Source: Flavobacterium sp.
GTDB lineage: Bacteria; Bacteroidota; Bacteroidia; Flavobacteriales; Flavobacteriaceae
Direction: 5' to 3'
Length of the DNA: 64,000 nt
Assembly (NCBI RefSeq): GCF_017744675.1
Contig: NZ_JAGIAV010000004.1
Span: forward strand, 1,367,033 to 1,431,032
Below, piece by piece: positions 33,881-42,697 of the stretch. The translations under genes were made by a program, and so were the position numbers. Position 1 is the first letter of the stretch; the number at the start of each line of letters is the position of its first letter. Under the pieces are notes generated by a model, which was not told the DNA's origin, did no database searches, and saw nothing but the letters and a program-made list of their open reading frames with translations.

Positions 33881-35557
33881 TTAAGCTTTAACATAAGCAT
33901 CATCATGAACATTTGCCACTGCTCTTCCTGATGGATCGTTTAGGTTTTTGAAAGCTTCATCCCACTCCAAAGCAATTTTTGTACTACAAGCCACACTAGC
34001 TTCTTGAGGCACGCATAATGCCGCCGCATCACTTGGAAAATGCTCTGAGAAGATCGAACGATAGTAGTATTCTTCTTTTGAAGTTGGTGTTTGCAATGGA
34101 AATTTAAATCTCGCGTTTGCCAATTGCTCATCTGAAACTTCTCTTGCCACTACTTCTTTCAAAGTGTCAATCCAGCTGTATCCTACTCCATCAGAGAATT
34201 GCTCTTTTTGTCTCCAAGCAACGCTTTCTGGAAGCATGTCTTCAAAAGCTTTACGAACAACCCATTTTTCCATTGGGTGTTCTTTGTTGATCATTTTATC
34301 TTGTGGGTTGATGCGCATGGCAACATCCATAAATTCTTTGTCTAAGAATGGCACACGACCTTCGATTCCCCAAGCCGCCAAACTTTTGTTGGCACGCAAA
34401 CAATCGTACATATGAAGCTTACCTAATTTACGAACGTTTTCTTCGTGGAATTCTTTAGCGTTTGGCGCTTTGTGGAAATACAAATATCCTCCAAACAACT
34501 CATCTGCCCCTTCTCCTGAAAGAACCATTTTGATCCCCATAGATTTGATCACTCTTGCCATTAACCACATCGGAGTCGAAGCTCTAACTGTAGTTACATC
34601 ATAAGTTTCTAAGTTGTAAATTACATCACGAACAGCATCTAATCCTTCTTGGATTGTAAATTTGATCTCGTGGTGAATAGTTCCAATATGGTCTGCTACT
34701 TTTCTTGCAGCCGCTAAATCTGGTGAACCTTCTAAACCAACTGAGAAAGAGTGCAATTGCGGATACCAAGCATCTGTTGTATCATCAGACTCAATTCTTT
34801 TTTGAGCGAATTTTTTAGCTACAGCTGAAGTAATAGAAGAATCTAAACCTCCAGAAAGTAAAACTCCATAAGGAACATCACTCATTAATTGTCTGTGAAC
34901 AGCAGCTTCAAGCGCTTTTCTGATTTCAGGAATACTTGTTTCGTTGTCTTTTACAGCATCGTACTCCGTCCAATCTCTTTTGTACCATTGTACAAATTCT
35001 CCGTCTTTGCTTGACAAATAGTGTCCGGGAGGGAATAATTCGATTTTTGTACAATATCCTTCCAAAGCTTTTAACTCAGAAGCAACATAGAAAGTTCCGT
35101 GCTGATCCCATCCAATATATAATGGAATAATTCCCATATGGTCACGAGCAACAAAATACTCATCTTTATCAACGTCATAGATTGCAAATCCGAAGATTCC
35201 GTTTAATTCATCAACAAAGTTTACTCCTTTTTCTTTATATAAAGCTAAAATAACTTCACAATCGCTTTCGGTTTGAAAGTTATATTTACCAGCAAATTGT
35301 TTACGAAGATCTCTGTGGTTGTAGATCTCACCATTTGCAGCCAAAACCAATTTTTTATCTTCTGTAAATAAAGGTTGTTTTCCTGAAGCTGGATCTACAA
35401 TTGCCAAACGCTCGTGAGAAAGAATCGCTTTATCATTGCTGAAAATTCCGCTCCAGTCTGGTCCGCGGTGACGAATGATTTTTGACATTTCTAATACTTG
35501 AGGTCTTAAAGCTTCGGCTTTTTGTTTAAGATCAAAGGCACATACAATTCCACACAT
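33881..35557 (-). CDS. asnB: Asparagine synthase (glutamine-hydrolysing)
   Basis: A 558-residue cytoplasmic enzyme making asparagine from aspartate, ATP and glutamine. The glutaminase domain is complete: MCGIVCAFD with Cys1 after Met removal, HERLAIVDP with Arg49, AANGEIYNHRDL with Asn74 and Glu76, and TESDCEVIL with the conserved Asp. The synthetase domain has VLLSGGLDSSITSAV (PP-loop), HSFSVGLEGSPDL and VLSGEGADELFGGYLYF. Length and C-terminal RQKEQFSDGVGYSWID agree with AsnB. It contrasts with the adjacent paralogue at 31957-33573, where three glutaminase residues are changed. The hairpin after its stop suggests separate transcription. Confidence 0.97.
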   Translation of the reverse strand: MCGIVCAFDLKQKAEALRPQVLEMSKIIRHRGPDWSGIFSNDKAILSHERLAIVDPASGKQPLFTEDKKLVLAANGEIYNHRDLRKQFAGKYNFQTESDCEVILALYKEKGVNFVDELNGIFGFAIYDVDKDEYFVARDHMGIIPLYIGWDQHGTFYVASELKALEGYCTKIELFPPGHYLSSKDGEFVQWYKRDWTEYDAVKDNETSIPEIRKALEAAVHRQLMSDVPYGVLLSGGLDSSITSAVAKKFAQKRIESDDTTDAWYPQLHSFSVGLEGSPDLAAARKVADHIGTIHHEIKFTIQEGLDAVRDVIYNLETYDVTTVRASTPMWLMARVIKSMGIKMVLSGEGADELFGGYLYFHKAPNAKEFHEENVRKLGKLHMYDCLRANKSLAAWGIEGRVPFLDKEFMDVAMRINPQDKMINKEHPMEKWVVRKAFEDMLPESVAWRQKEQFSDGVGYSWIDTLKEVVAREVSDEQLANARFKFPLQTPTSKEEYYYRSIFSEHFPSDAAALCVPQEASVACSTKIALEWDEAFKNLNDPSGRAVANVHDDAYVKA

Positions 35558-35888
35558 AATTCTATATTTTTATTTTTAAATTTTAATTTGATAGGACAAA
35601 GATGGAGTATTACTTACAATTGAAAAACACATTAACCAATATCAATTATAAATATTAACCAAAATAATCATTTTGCATATAAATTGTAAAATTTTAATAT
35701 CAAAAAAAGCTCTAAACTTAAAATTTTCAATTTTGAGCACAAAACTGCTTTAAATTTGAAAGTTTTATTTAGTTTTTTGAATTAATTTTTGAGTTTTTCC
35801 ATAACAAATGAAAGATTCGTAAAGAGAAGCAGGAAAGTTGTTCTGGAATTGTAGTTTATACAATGATAAAAGAAATCTCATAACAACA

Positions 35889-36076
35889 AGAGCCAATAGG
35901 CTCGATTCAATATTGTAAGGCCGGATTTTAATCCGGTTATTAAAAAACGCCCGTAAAAAAGATCCATAGGATCGAAACATATTATGCCACGTTCCTACGG
36001 AACTCTATTGGGACGCTTATTTTTATTCAACGGATTAAAATCCGTTGCTACAATATTCGTTCATTCCTAACGGAAT
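35889..36076. repeat. Cluster of short palindromes in a gene-free tract
   Basis: Within about 190 bases lie six small hairpin palindromes: GAGCCAATAGGCTC (35890-35903), CCGGATTTTAATCCGG (35921-35936), GATCCATAGGATC (35961-35973), GTTCCTACGGAAC (35991-36003), CGGATTAAAATCCG (36031-36044) and ATTCCTAACGGAAT (36063-36076). They share a layout of a 4-7 base stem around a short A/T-rich or TAC-type loop. No RAYT transposase is nearby. The whole gap 35558-36185 contains no convincing gene. Confidence 0.8.
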
Positions 36077-36136
36077 TTCTTGTGCGATTCCTAGTTTCTC
36101 AGAATGACAAGATTGGGTAAAGATGGTTACGTACAG

Positions 36137-36169
36137 AACTTTGTCAAAGTTTAAAACTTTGACAAAGTT
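36137..36169. repeat. Perfect 33-base nested palindrome
   Basis: AACTTTGTCAAAGTTT (36137-36152) and its exact reverse complement (36154-36169) flank a single A. Each arm is itself nearly palindromic. It lies 17 bases downstream of the GreA/B-like gene and could terminate it. Confidence 0.85.
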
Positions 36170-36185
36170 GATAGCGAAGAAGGAC

Positions 36186-36635
36186 TTATTCTACACTTTC
36201 AATAGTGTAATGCGTCTTATTTATTTCAAATTGGAATCCGGCTTTATTTCCCATCAAATGGTTTCCTAAAGGAGATTGCGGAGAAAGCGCAATAACATTT
36301 ATCCCGTCAATCGCAATTTTAGGTAAAGCAACACTTACATATAAATAAATTCCGTTTGCTTTTACCAGACTTCCTAAAACAATATTTTCTGTCGTTTTAA
36401 GCGGATCTATTTTATCGAGAATTCCTTTTTGCTCAATTGCCTCTTTGAGTTTATTGGTGAGTTTTTCCTGCTCGATATGCATCATCGACAAAGCAGTTTC
36501 GTGTTTGTCGCCCGCAGAACCTTTGGCATCGTTTTTTGAATCTTCGGTCAATCCAGAAATCATGTCTTTAAAAACATCTATTCGGTCTTGAACCATTTGA
36601 GTATAGTGAGAATATATTTTTTCTTTAAAAGTCAT
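36186..36635 (-). CDS. GreA/GreB-family-like protein
   Basis: A 149-residue cytoplasmic protein. The N-terminal half (1-75) is strongly helical and charged (KIYSHYTQMVQDRIDVFKDM, then IEQEKLTNKLKEA), like the antiparallel coiled coil of transcript-cleavage factors. The C-terminal half (80-149) ends with IALSPQSPLGNHLMGNKAGF, which closely resembles the FKBP-like GreA C-terminus with its SPxSPLG / L-G-K signature. A Gre-type role at RNA polymerase, or an Rnk-like variant, is inferred; acidic tip residues cannot be judged with certainty. An ACCTTAG/CTTTGCATC word module lies directly upstream of the ATG. Confidence 0.75.
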   Translation of the reverse strand: MTFKEKIYSHYTQMVQDRIDVFKDMISGLTEDSKNDAKGSAGDKHETALSMMHIEQEKLTNKLKEAIEQKGILDKIDPLKTTENIVLGSLVKANGIYLYVSVALPKIAIDGINVIALSPQSPLGNHLMGNKAGFQFEINKTHYTIESVE

Positions 36636-36638
36636 TTC

Positions 36639-36680
36639 TTTTTAAGGTACTGAGGTTCTAAGGTACAAAGATGCAAAGGT
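36639..36680 (-). repeat. CTTTGCATCTTTG / ACCTTAG leader module, copy 1
   Basis: In the sense of the GreA/B-like gene it reads ACCTTTGCATCTTTG, then TACCTTAGAACC, then TCAGTACCTTA, ending a few bases before the ATG. The words match those before the TrmH-family gene (61385-61457) and the TRIC gene (52051-52096). Confidence 0.7.
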
Positions 36681-36700
36681 TTTTTCTTTATTAAAAAAAA

Positions 36701-36750
36701 CAGCCACGAATTCACGAATCTACTCCAAAAAATTCATGAGTTCATGGCTG
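36701..36750. repeat. GCCACGAATT-family palindrome
   Basis: Positions 36701-36719 and 36732-36750 pair over 19 bases, with three non-identical positions that would all be G-U pairs in RNA. That is the signature of a conserved hairpin rather than a fresh duplication. Confidence 0.75.
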
Positions 36751-36757
36751 AAAAAAA

Positions 36758-36790
36758 AAGGCACATTCATTTAAAATGTTTTTGTGCCTT
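36758..36790 (-). terminator. Terminator of the outer-membrane barrel gene
   Basis: AAGGCACA and TGTGCCTT form the outer stem with an inner ACATT/AATGT pairing. On the minus strand a nine-base T run follows. It lies 22 bases past the stop at 36812. Confidence 0.82.
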
Positions 36791-36811
36791 GGTATCTTGT
36801 GGCATTAAGCC

Positions 36812-38566
36812 TTAAAAATCAAATTTATAATTTGCGCCTCCTAAAACCTGGAATCCTTGAACAGGATAATTTAACCATTTTTCGTAAGCTTGATTTCCAA
36901 TATTATTCAATTTCAAGAAAAACGTCAAACGTTCGTTGAATTTATATCCTAAATGAGCATTGGCATCAAAATAACTTTTTAGCGTTATTGGCTCAGCATT
37001 TATCCCTAAAGAAGTATTTACTTGCATGTCTTTTCTTTCACCCACATAAAACACATTCAATCCTGCATACCATTGCTTTGTAATATTAACGTCTAAAGTC
37101 GAACTTAATTTCATTGAAGGCAAATTCCATGCTTCAACTGCATTATCTGTATTGTAACTATTGAAAGTTCCGTTGATTCCGAAAGTTACATTCTCAGAGA
37201 AGTCAGCCTTTAATTCTGCATAAAAACGAAATGTTCTAATGTCTTCATAAACTACTCCAAATGAGTTTCCGAAAGCATAATCTTCGTTTGTAATTACTTC
37301 TGTATAATCATTTGCTTTAAACAGCGCTTTATTTTTTTCATTCAAATAAGAACCTGTTAAGTTATAATTTACATTGTTGGCCAATTTTCCTTTTAAACCC
37401 GCAAAAACATTGTATTGCGTGCTAGACGGACGCATGTTTAAAGTTGGAGATAAAAACGGATTATCAGTTACAAAATCTGCATAAGAATTCTGATTTAAAG
37501 TTCCGTTTACTCCCGTATAGAAAATCATTAAATCGCCAACCAATTTATACGAAGCATTTACTTTTGGATAGAAATAGAATTTATTCCCGCTGTTTTCAGA
37601 ATCTGCACTATAGTAAATTCCAGCTCCTAATTCTAATGTCCATTCGTTTTCATTGATTACAAAACTTGGCTCAATTCCAACATTTGTAAAACTGTATTTT
37701 AAAGCTTCTGTATTGTCTTGCAAATAATTATTCTTAAAAGAACCGCTTACGTGATCTACAATAACGTTTGTTTTAATAGCCTGATCCATTACATCAACTG
37801 TAAAAGTCGGTTTTACAAAAAATCTATTTTCTGACGAAGAGTAACTGTCTGAAAAATGGGTAAATCTTGCTGAAAGTTTGCTAAAAATGCTTTCATTAAA
37901 TTCTGCATTTCCGCCAAGCGAAATAGTATTATAAGAATGGTCTGGATTGATGCTGTTTACCAAATCATAACGCTGATCTGGAATCGTAGAACCAAAATCT
38001 GACGGAAGCCCATACCAATTGTAAATTTGGTTTTGGTATCCTAAATCTACTCCCCAAGTCACATCGCGATTATTTTGACCATAACCTACATTTATTGCTG
38101 TATCGTAAAATTCATCATTCAATTCCACATCTTTAATTCCGCCTTGAGAAGAATGATGACGAAACATTCCTGCCACATAATCGTTGTTTCCTAAATTTTG
38201 GTTAACGAATAATTCGGCATTTAAAGTGCTGTAATTTCCAACGCCTACAGTCGCATAATTATTAAACAATTTTTCTTTTTTAGCCTTTTCCACACCTTCG
38301 GCTTTTCCTTTAGAAGGCGTAAATGTCGATGCCACAGGAACAGACAAAATACTGTATTTAATGACTTCTTTTGGCTGATTGCCGCTGTCGTCAAGCGAAG
38401 GAGTTTCTTTCACTTTAAAAGCATCTGAAATAGTTGGCGAATACGGCTTTACAACATTTACTGTCTCGGTTCCGATGCTCTCGTTTTTCTTTACCTGTGC
38501 AAACGAAAACTGAGCAGCAAATAATACTAACAAAATGATGATTTTATGTCGGCAGTTTAATTTCAT
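36812..38566 (-). CDS. TonB-dependent-receptor-like outer membrane beta-barrel
   Basis: A 584-residue exported protein. The signal peptide is MKLNCRHKIIILLVLFAAQ, ending FSFAQ. A short N-terminal segment (25-100), VNVVKPYSPTISDAFKVKE, precedes about 20 amphipathic strands rich in Tyr, Asn and Gly. The ending GGANYKFDF has the aromatic C-terminal residue typical of barrels inserted by BamA. No plug domain is visible, so it is shorter than a true TonB receptor; transport of a substrate is unproven. It sits downstream of the PhzF-like gene and the 1004-residue TPR gene on the same strand, and word-repeat palindromes fill the spaces. A functional link to the TPR protein at the outer membrane is possible but inferred. 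Confidence 0.82.
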   Translation of the reverse strand: MKLNCRHKIIILLVLFAAQFSFAQVKKNESIGTETVNVVKPYSPTISDAFKVKETPSLDDSGNQPKEVIKYSILSVPVASTFTPSKGKAEGVEKAKKEKLFNNYATVGVGNYSTLNAELFVNQNLGNNDYVAGMFRHHSSQGGIKDVELNDEFYDTAINVGYGQNNRDVTWGVDLGYQNQIYNWYGLPSDFGSTIPDQRYDLVNSINPDHSYNTISLGGNAEFNESIFSKLSARFTHFSDSYSSSENRFFVKPTFTVDVMDQAIKTNVIVDHVSGSFKNNYLQDNTEALKYSFTNVGIEPSFVINENEWTLELGAGIYYSADSENSGNKFYFYPKVNASYKLVGDLMIFYTGVNGTLNQNSYADFVTDNPFLSPTLNMRPSSTQYNVFAGLKGKLANNVNYNLTGSYLNEKNKALFKANDYTEVITNEDYAFGNSFGVVYEDIRTFRFYAELKADFSENVTFGINGTFNSYNTDNAVEAWNLPSMKLSSTLDVNITKQWYAGLNVFYVGERKDMQVNTSLGINAEPITLKSYFDANAHLGYKFNERLTFFLKLNNIGNQAYEKWLNYPVQGFQVLGGANYKFDF

Positions 38567-38594
38567 GTTTCTTTTATTTGGTAAAATGTTTTTT

Positions 38595-38679
38595 GTAAAA
38601 TGTGAAATGAAAAATGTAAAATATTTTTTTTACAACTTACTTTTCATTTTTTACATTTTCACATTTCACTTCTTACATT
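38595..38679. repeat. GTAAAATGTGAAATG word palindrome upstream of the barrel gene
   Basis: The left part (38595-38621) is TGTAAAATGTGAAATG followed by AAAAATGTAAAA. The right part (38641-38679) carries the same words on the other strand with some differences. Together with flanking A/T words it fills the gap between the barrel start and the PhzF stop. Confidence 0.7.
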
Positions 38680-38704
38680 ATCTAATTTTCTAATTCTCTA
38701 ATTA

Positions 38705-39568
38705 TTACGCTTCCCACTCGCCTTTGGCCACAAACTGAGCTTTTCCTCCAATATTAATATCATAATGATCGCCAGTTAATTTTCCTTTAAAATAAATCTC
38801 AGACGGACGACCGATATAATCTCCTTGATAATTTGTCAATTCGAATTCTGGCAAATGGTATTTCAAAAGAAAAGCCTGCAAACATGTACTTGCGCTTCCT
38901 GTTGCAGCATCTTCTACCAGTTGGTTATGCTCGATACACAACATTCGGCTAAACAATTTTGAACCTTCCAAATAATAAAAGTAAAGCCCTCTATGACTTG
39001 TTTTGCAATGCTGTTTTAGCCATTCGTCTGTTTTGTCTTTATCTAAAACTAAATTTTCTAAAGCTCTTTTACTGCTTAATCCCACCATTACAAAAGCGCT
39101 TCCTGTTGTCACTTCTTGAATTGGAAACTGATTTTCGAAATCGCTTACTTGGAGATTGCTGAAAAACGTAAAATCTATTTTAGAAAAAGTGTCCCAAAAC
39201 TTCGGCTGCGCTGCTTTCAACCAAACCAAATCTCCTGTTTTATTAATTGGAATTGGTCCAATCGGAACTTCTAATTTTATTTCGCTTGGCGAATGGTCAA
39301 AAATTTTATTCATCAAAACCCAAGAAGTTCCAATAATCGGATGTCCAGCAAACTGCATTTCTTGAGCTGGAGTAAAAATTCTAACCTCCGCTTTATTATT
39401 TTCTTTATCTAATTTGGTAACAAATGTGCTTTCAGCGAAGTTGATCTCTCTTGCCATCTGTTGCATTTCTTCTGAACTCAAATTTTCAGCATCCAAAAAA
39501 ACCGCCAGCTGATTTCCAGCATATTTTTTATCAGCAAAAACATCAATTATGTAAAAAGGTAAACTCAT
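38705..39568 (-). CDS. PhzF family isomerase/epimerase-like protein
   Basis: A 287-residue cytoplasmic protein of the PhzF / diaminopimelate-epimerase-like fold. The start LPFYIIDVFADKKYAGNQLAVF, the family glutamate in NFAESTFVTKL (about residue 47), MQFAGHPIIGTSWV and the second-half motif VEDAATGSASTCLQAFLL are all characteristic. Members isomerise small carboxylic acids; PhzF itself acts in phenazine synthesis, but no other phenazine genes are here, so the substrate is unknown. It is bracketed by GTAAAATG word repeats on both sides. Confidence 0.92.
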   Translation of the reverse strand: MSLPFYIIDVFADKKYAGNQLAVFLDAENLSSEEMQQMAREINFAESTFVTKLDKENNKAEVRIFTPAQEMQFAGHPIIGTSWVLMNKIFDHSPSEIKLEVPIGPIPINKTGDLVWLKAAQPKFWDTFSKIDFTFFSNLQVSDFENQFPIQEVTTGSAFVMVGLSSKRALENLVLDKDKTDEWLKQHCKTSHRGLYFYYLEGSKLFSRMLCIEHNQLVEDAATGSASTCLQAFLLKYHLPEFELTNYQGDYIGRPSEIYFKGKLTGDHYDINIGGKAQFVAKGEWEA

Positions 39569-39592
39569 GTTTTGTAAAATGTGTTTTGTAAG

Positions 39593-39643
39593 ATGTAAAA
39601 TGTTTCTTCTGTCTTATTTCAATTCACAGATAACATTTTACAT
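39593..39643. repeat. ATGTAAAATGTT word palindrome between PhzF-like and TPR genes
   Basis: ATGTAAAATGTT (39593-39604) and AACATTTTACAT (39632-39643) pair perfectly. Further GTAAAATG words run right up to the PhzF start codon. The whole 87-base gap between the two genes is made of such words. Confidence 0.75.
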
Positions 39644-39655
39644 TTCATTAATAAA

Positions 39656-42600
39656 TTATCGGTTAATTGACGAATTTGTTTTTGACTCTTCCGATTTTAT
39701 CGCAGCTAATTCTTTCTTAGCTTCTTCTACCACATCTGGATAATCTGTAAAGTTGTTGATTACGTTATCTAAAATGTAAGTTGCTTGATAGCTGTCTTTT
39801 AATCCGTAGAAGTTTTTCGCCATTAAGACTAAACCTTTAGCTCCATAATATTTATAAGCCGAATAGCTTTTTGCCAGTTTTTGAACTGCTGTATTTGAAG
39901 CTTCAAATTTTCCTTCTTTCGTTTTAAAATACGCATCGTAATACAAAGCTTCTGCCGCTAGTTCTCCTTTTGAAGTAGCCGAAAGTTTTGCATAAGCTGC
40001 TTTTGCTTTATCTTCGTTTCCTGTTTGCATTGCCGCACGTGCTACAATAATCTGTGCATCTGCTTTTACACCTGCATCTGATTTCGGATTTTCTAATACT
40101 TTGTCAGCTGCTACTACAGAACGATCGTAATCTTTTTTGTCATAGTAGCATTTCATCAAATTCGCTTGCGCAAAAGTTTTGTTCTGCGGATAATCTGCTT
40201 CACTTTCTAATCTTGTTAAAACCGGAATTGCTTTATCGCAATCTTTTGATTTCAAATAAATTTGAGCCAGTCTGTTTAAAGCCTGCTCGGTAAATTCATT
40301 TCTAGGCTGATCGATTACAAACTGATAATTTGCAATAGATTTAGTTTCAGAGCCTTCTGCATAAGTAAGTTGCGCTAAATAGAAATTGGCTTCCAAGGCA
40401 TGCATTCCATTCGGGAATTTAGAAATATAACCTGCAAAACCTGTAATCGCCTGCTTAGAATTGTTTTGGCTGTATTGTTTGAAAGCTGCATCGTAAGTGT
40501 CGTTATCCAATTCTGCATCTGTAACGGCAACAAAATCTAATGTACGAACCCACGTTGCATATTCGTGCACTTTTCCAGAATCTACATAAATTAATCTTGC
40601 TGTTGAAACTGCTTCTAAAGCTTCTGGAGTTTTTGGGAATTCAGCTGCTACTTTTTTGAACTTTGTCAATGCTTGCTCATCACGATCTGAATTGTAATAA
40701 ATAAGACCTTGTTTTAAAATTGCTTTGGAAGTAAATGATCCATTGTTAAATTCAGAAATCAATTGATCGTAAGTTTTCAGTGCTTGTTCATTTTTCTTTT
40801 CTGCAACATAGGTATTTCCTAATTCAAATAAAGCGTCATCACGATAAGATGATTTTTTGTACATCTGAAGGAAATTATTCAATTCATCTACTTTCTTAGC
40901 ATTATTTGACATAAAGCCATAAGAAAGTGCTTTTTGAAATTGTGCATAATCTGCATCTACGCCTTTGGCAGCAATCGCTTTTGCATACGCTTCGTTTGCC
41001 GCACTATATTTTGAAGTTACAAAACGGCAATCTCCTAAACGTAAATAAGAATCGTTTAAACGGTTTTTATCTGAAGGCGAATTATCAATCTGAGCTTGAA
41101 AAGAGTTTGCCGCCTGATCATAATCTTTCAGTTTAAAATACGTGTAACCAATATTGTAGTTGATGTTTTTATATTCGTCTGTAGACTTTGCTGCTGGCAT
41201 TCCGGCGAATTGTTTGTAAGTCAGAAGTGCGTTCTGCATATCATCATTCAAATATTCTGTTTCTGCTTTCCAGAAAGTCGCACGAGCGGTAAACTCAGGT
41301 GTTTTTTGTTCGCTAATCGCACTTTTGAACATTTTACCTGCTTCTTGGTAATTATTTTCGTTGTACAATTCTAATCCGCGGTAGAAAAGCACTTTTTGAT
41401 ACGCCGCCTTGTTTTCAGCCGTTCTATTTTTCTCTAATAAAGCCAAAGCTTCTTTATAGTTTTTAGAAGAAATATAAGAATCAACCAAAAGTTTCTCTAC
41501 CTCAGCACGGCTTGAATTGTTTGGATATTTTTTAAGGAAGTCTAATAAAATTCCAGGAACGGCTTGATACGCATTTCCGATATCATAACTCAATTTAGCA
41601 TAATTTAAAGCTGCATCTTCTTGAATTTGAGCATTAAAATCCATTTCAGAAGCATTCTTAAAAGCGTTTAAAGCTTCTTGCTTTTTGCCCGTATTTAAAT
41701 AACTCAAACCTAAATGGTAGTAGGCATTTTGAGCTACAAAATCTTTTCCTTCAATAATTTTATTGAACTGAGAAATTGCCTTTTCGTACTCTTTCTGCTC
41801 GTAATACGCATAACCTAATTGGTAAAAATCAGTATTGTTCCATTTTCCTTTTTTACCAGCATATTTTTCCAAATATGGAATGGCTTTTCCGTATTGCTTC
41901 AAGTTGAAATAACTTTCACCAATAATTTTATTCAGCTCCGATTTTTCAATATCATTTGATTTCCCCATTGCTTGCTGACCTAAATCAATTGCTTTTTGGA
42001 AATTTCCTAATTTGAAATTCATATCAGCTTGATAATAAGACAGCTTCTCTTTGTATTTTTCTTCGCCCGAAACCTCATCAAAATACTTTGTAGCTTCTTT
42101 ATAATCGTCGCCTTCATAAGCCATAAATCCTAAATAATATTTGGCTTGAGAGCCATATTCTTTAGAATTTACCACTTTGTTAAAATAGTTGGTCGCTTCT
42201 TTTTTCTTTTTAGCATTAAAATAGCTGTAACCTTTCATAAAGTTAAACTTATCAGCCTCCGATTTGCTCATGTAGCTTTCGTCTACTTTATCAAACCATT
42301 GCAATGCTTTTGGGTAATTTCCTTGTTCGAAGAAAAATTGCGCAGCCTCTATGTAGGCCTGATTTTGTTTGGTGCTTGTTGGATAATCATTTACAAATTG
42401 CTCCATCAAAGCATCGGCATTTGCTTTATTGGTTCTAATGGCAGAATTTGCGATGTAGTAAGCACAGTCAGACTGCACTTCTTCATTTGTAGTATTGTTT
42501 TTTACTTTTTCAAAAATCAATTGCGCCGAAGCATATTGTTTGTCGTTATATAAAGCCAGTGCTTTGTCAAAATCCTTTAATTCGTAAGTATAAATAGCCG

Positions 42601-42670
42601 ATTTTTGTGCTGAAGCTATACTCGAAGCAAGGAAAATTTGGAATAAAAAGAACCTGGAAAGTTTACGCAT
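39656..42670 (-). CDS. Large exported tetratricopeptide-repeat protein
   Basis: A 1004-residue protein with a signal peptide (MRKLSRFFLFQIFLASSIASAQ) followed by some twenty TPR-type helical hairpins to the C-terminus, for example YPKALQWFDKVDESYMSK, KAIPYLEKYAGKKGKW and YEKAISQFNKIIEGKDF. The arrangement resembles YbgF/BamD-type periplasmic TPR proteins but is much longer. Such proteins organise complexes at the outer membrane, and in Bacteroidetes they often neighbour a barrel gene as here; the exact partner is unknown. A TACATTTG -7 box lies 20 bases upstream, so this is the first gene of a possible TPR, PhzF, barrel transcript. Confidence 0.88.
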   Translation of the reverse strand: MRKLSRFFLFQIFLASSIASAQKSAIYTYELKDFDKALALYNDKQYASAQLIFEKVKNNTTNEEVQSDCAYYIANSAIRTNKANADALMEQFVNDYPTSTKQNQAYIEAAQFFFEQGNYPKALQWFDKVDESYMSKSEADKFNFMKGYSYFNAKKKKEATNYFNKVVNSKEYGSQAKYYLGFMAYEGDDYKEATKYFDEVSGEEKYKEKLSYYQADMNFKLGNFQKAIDLGQQAMGKSNDIEKSELNKIIGESYFNLKQYGKAIPYLEKYAGKKGKWNNTDFYQLGYAYYEQKEYEKAISQFNKIIEGKDFVAQNAYYHLGLSYLNTGKKQEALNAFKNASEMDFNAQIQEDAALNYAKLSYDIGNAYQAVPGILLDFLKKYPNNSSRAEVEKLLVDSYISSKNYKEALALLEKNRTAENKAAYQKVLFYRGLELYNENNYQEAGKMFKSAISEQKTPEFTARATFWKAETEYLNDDMQNALLTYKQFAGMPAAKSTDEYKNINYNIGYTYFKLKDYDQAANSFQAQIDNSPSDKNRLNDSYLRLGDCRFVTSKYSAANEAYAKAIAAKGVDADYAQFQKALSYGFMSNNAKKVDELNNFLQMYKKSSYRDDALFELGNTYVAEKKNEQALKTYDQLISEFNNGSFTSKAILKQGLIYYNSDRDEQALTKFKKVAAEFPKTPEALEAVSTARLIYVDSGKVHEYATWVRTLDFVAVTDAELDNDTYDAAFKQYSQNNSKQAITGFAGYISKFPNGMHALEANFYLAQLTYAEGSETKSIANYQFVIDQPRNEFTEQALNRLAQIYLKSKDCDKAIPVLTRLESEADYPQNKTFAQANLMKCYYDKKDYDRSVVAADKVLENPKSDAGVKADAQIIVARAAMQTGNEDKAKAAYAKLSATSKGELAAEALYYDAYFKTKEGKFEASNTAVQKLAKSYSAYKYYGAKGLVLMAKNFYGLKDSYQATYILDNVINNFTDYPDVVEEAKKELAAIKSEESKTNSSINR

Positions 42671-42689
42671 TTTAATAATATTTAGTATT

Positions 42690-42697
42690 CAAATGTA
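42690..42697 (-). promoter_or_regulatory. Candidate -7 box of the TPR gene
   Basis: TACATTTG on the minus strand is a perfect TAnnTTTG box ending 20 bases before the start. A TTA 17 bases upstream is a weak -33 candidate. Confidence 0.5.

Noticed and set aside
35765..35980. 71-codon minus-strand frame in the gap after asnB
   Set aside because: It runs through the mini-palindrome cluster and its sequence is explained by those repeats. No protein-like pattern.
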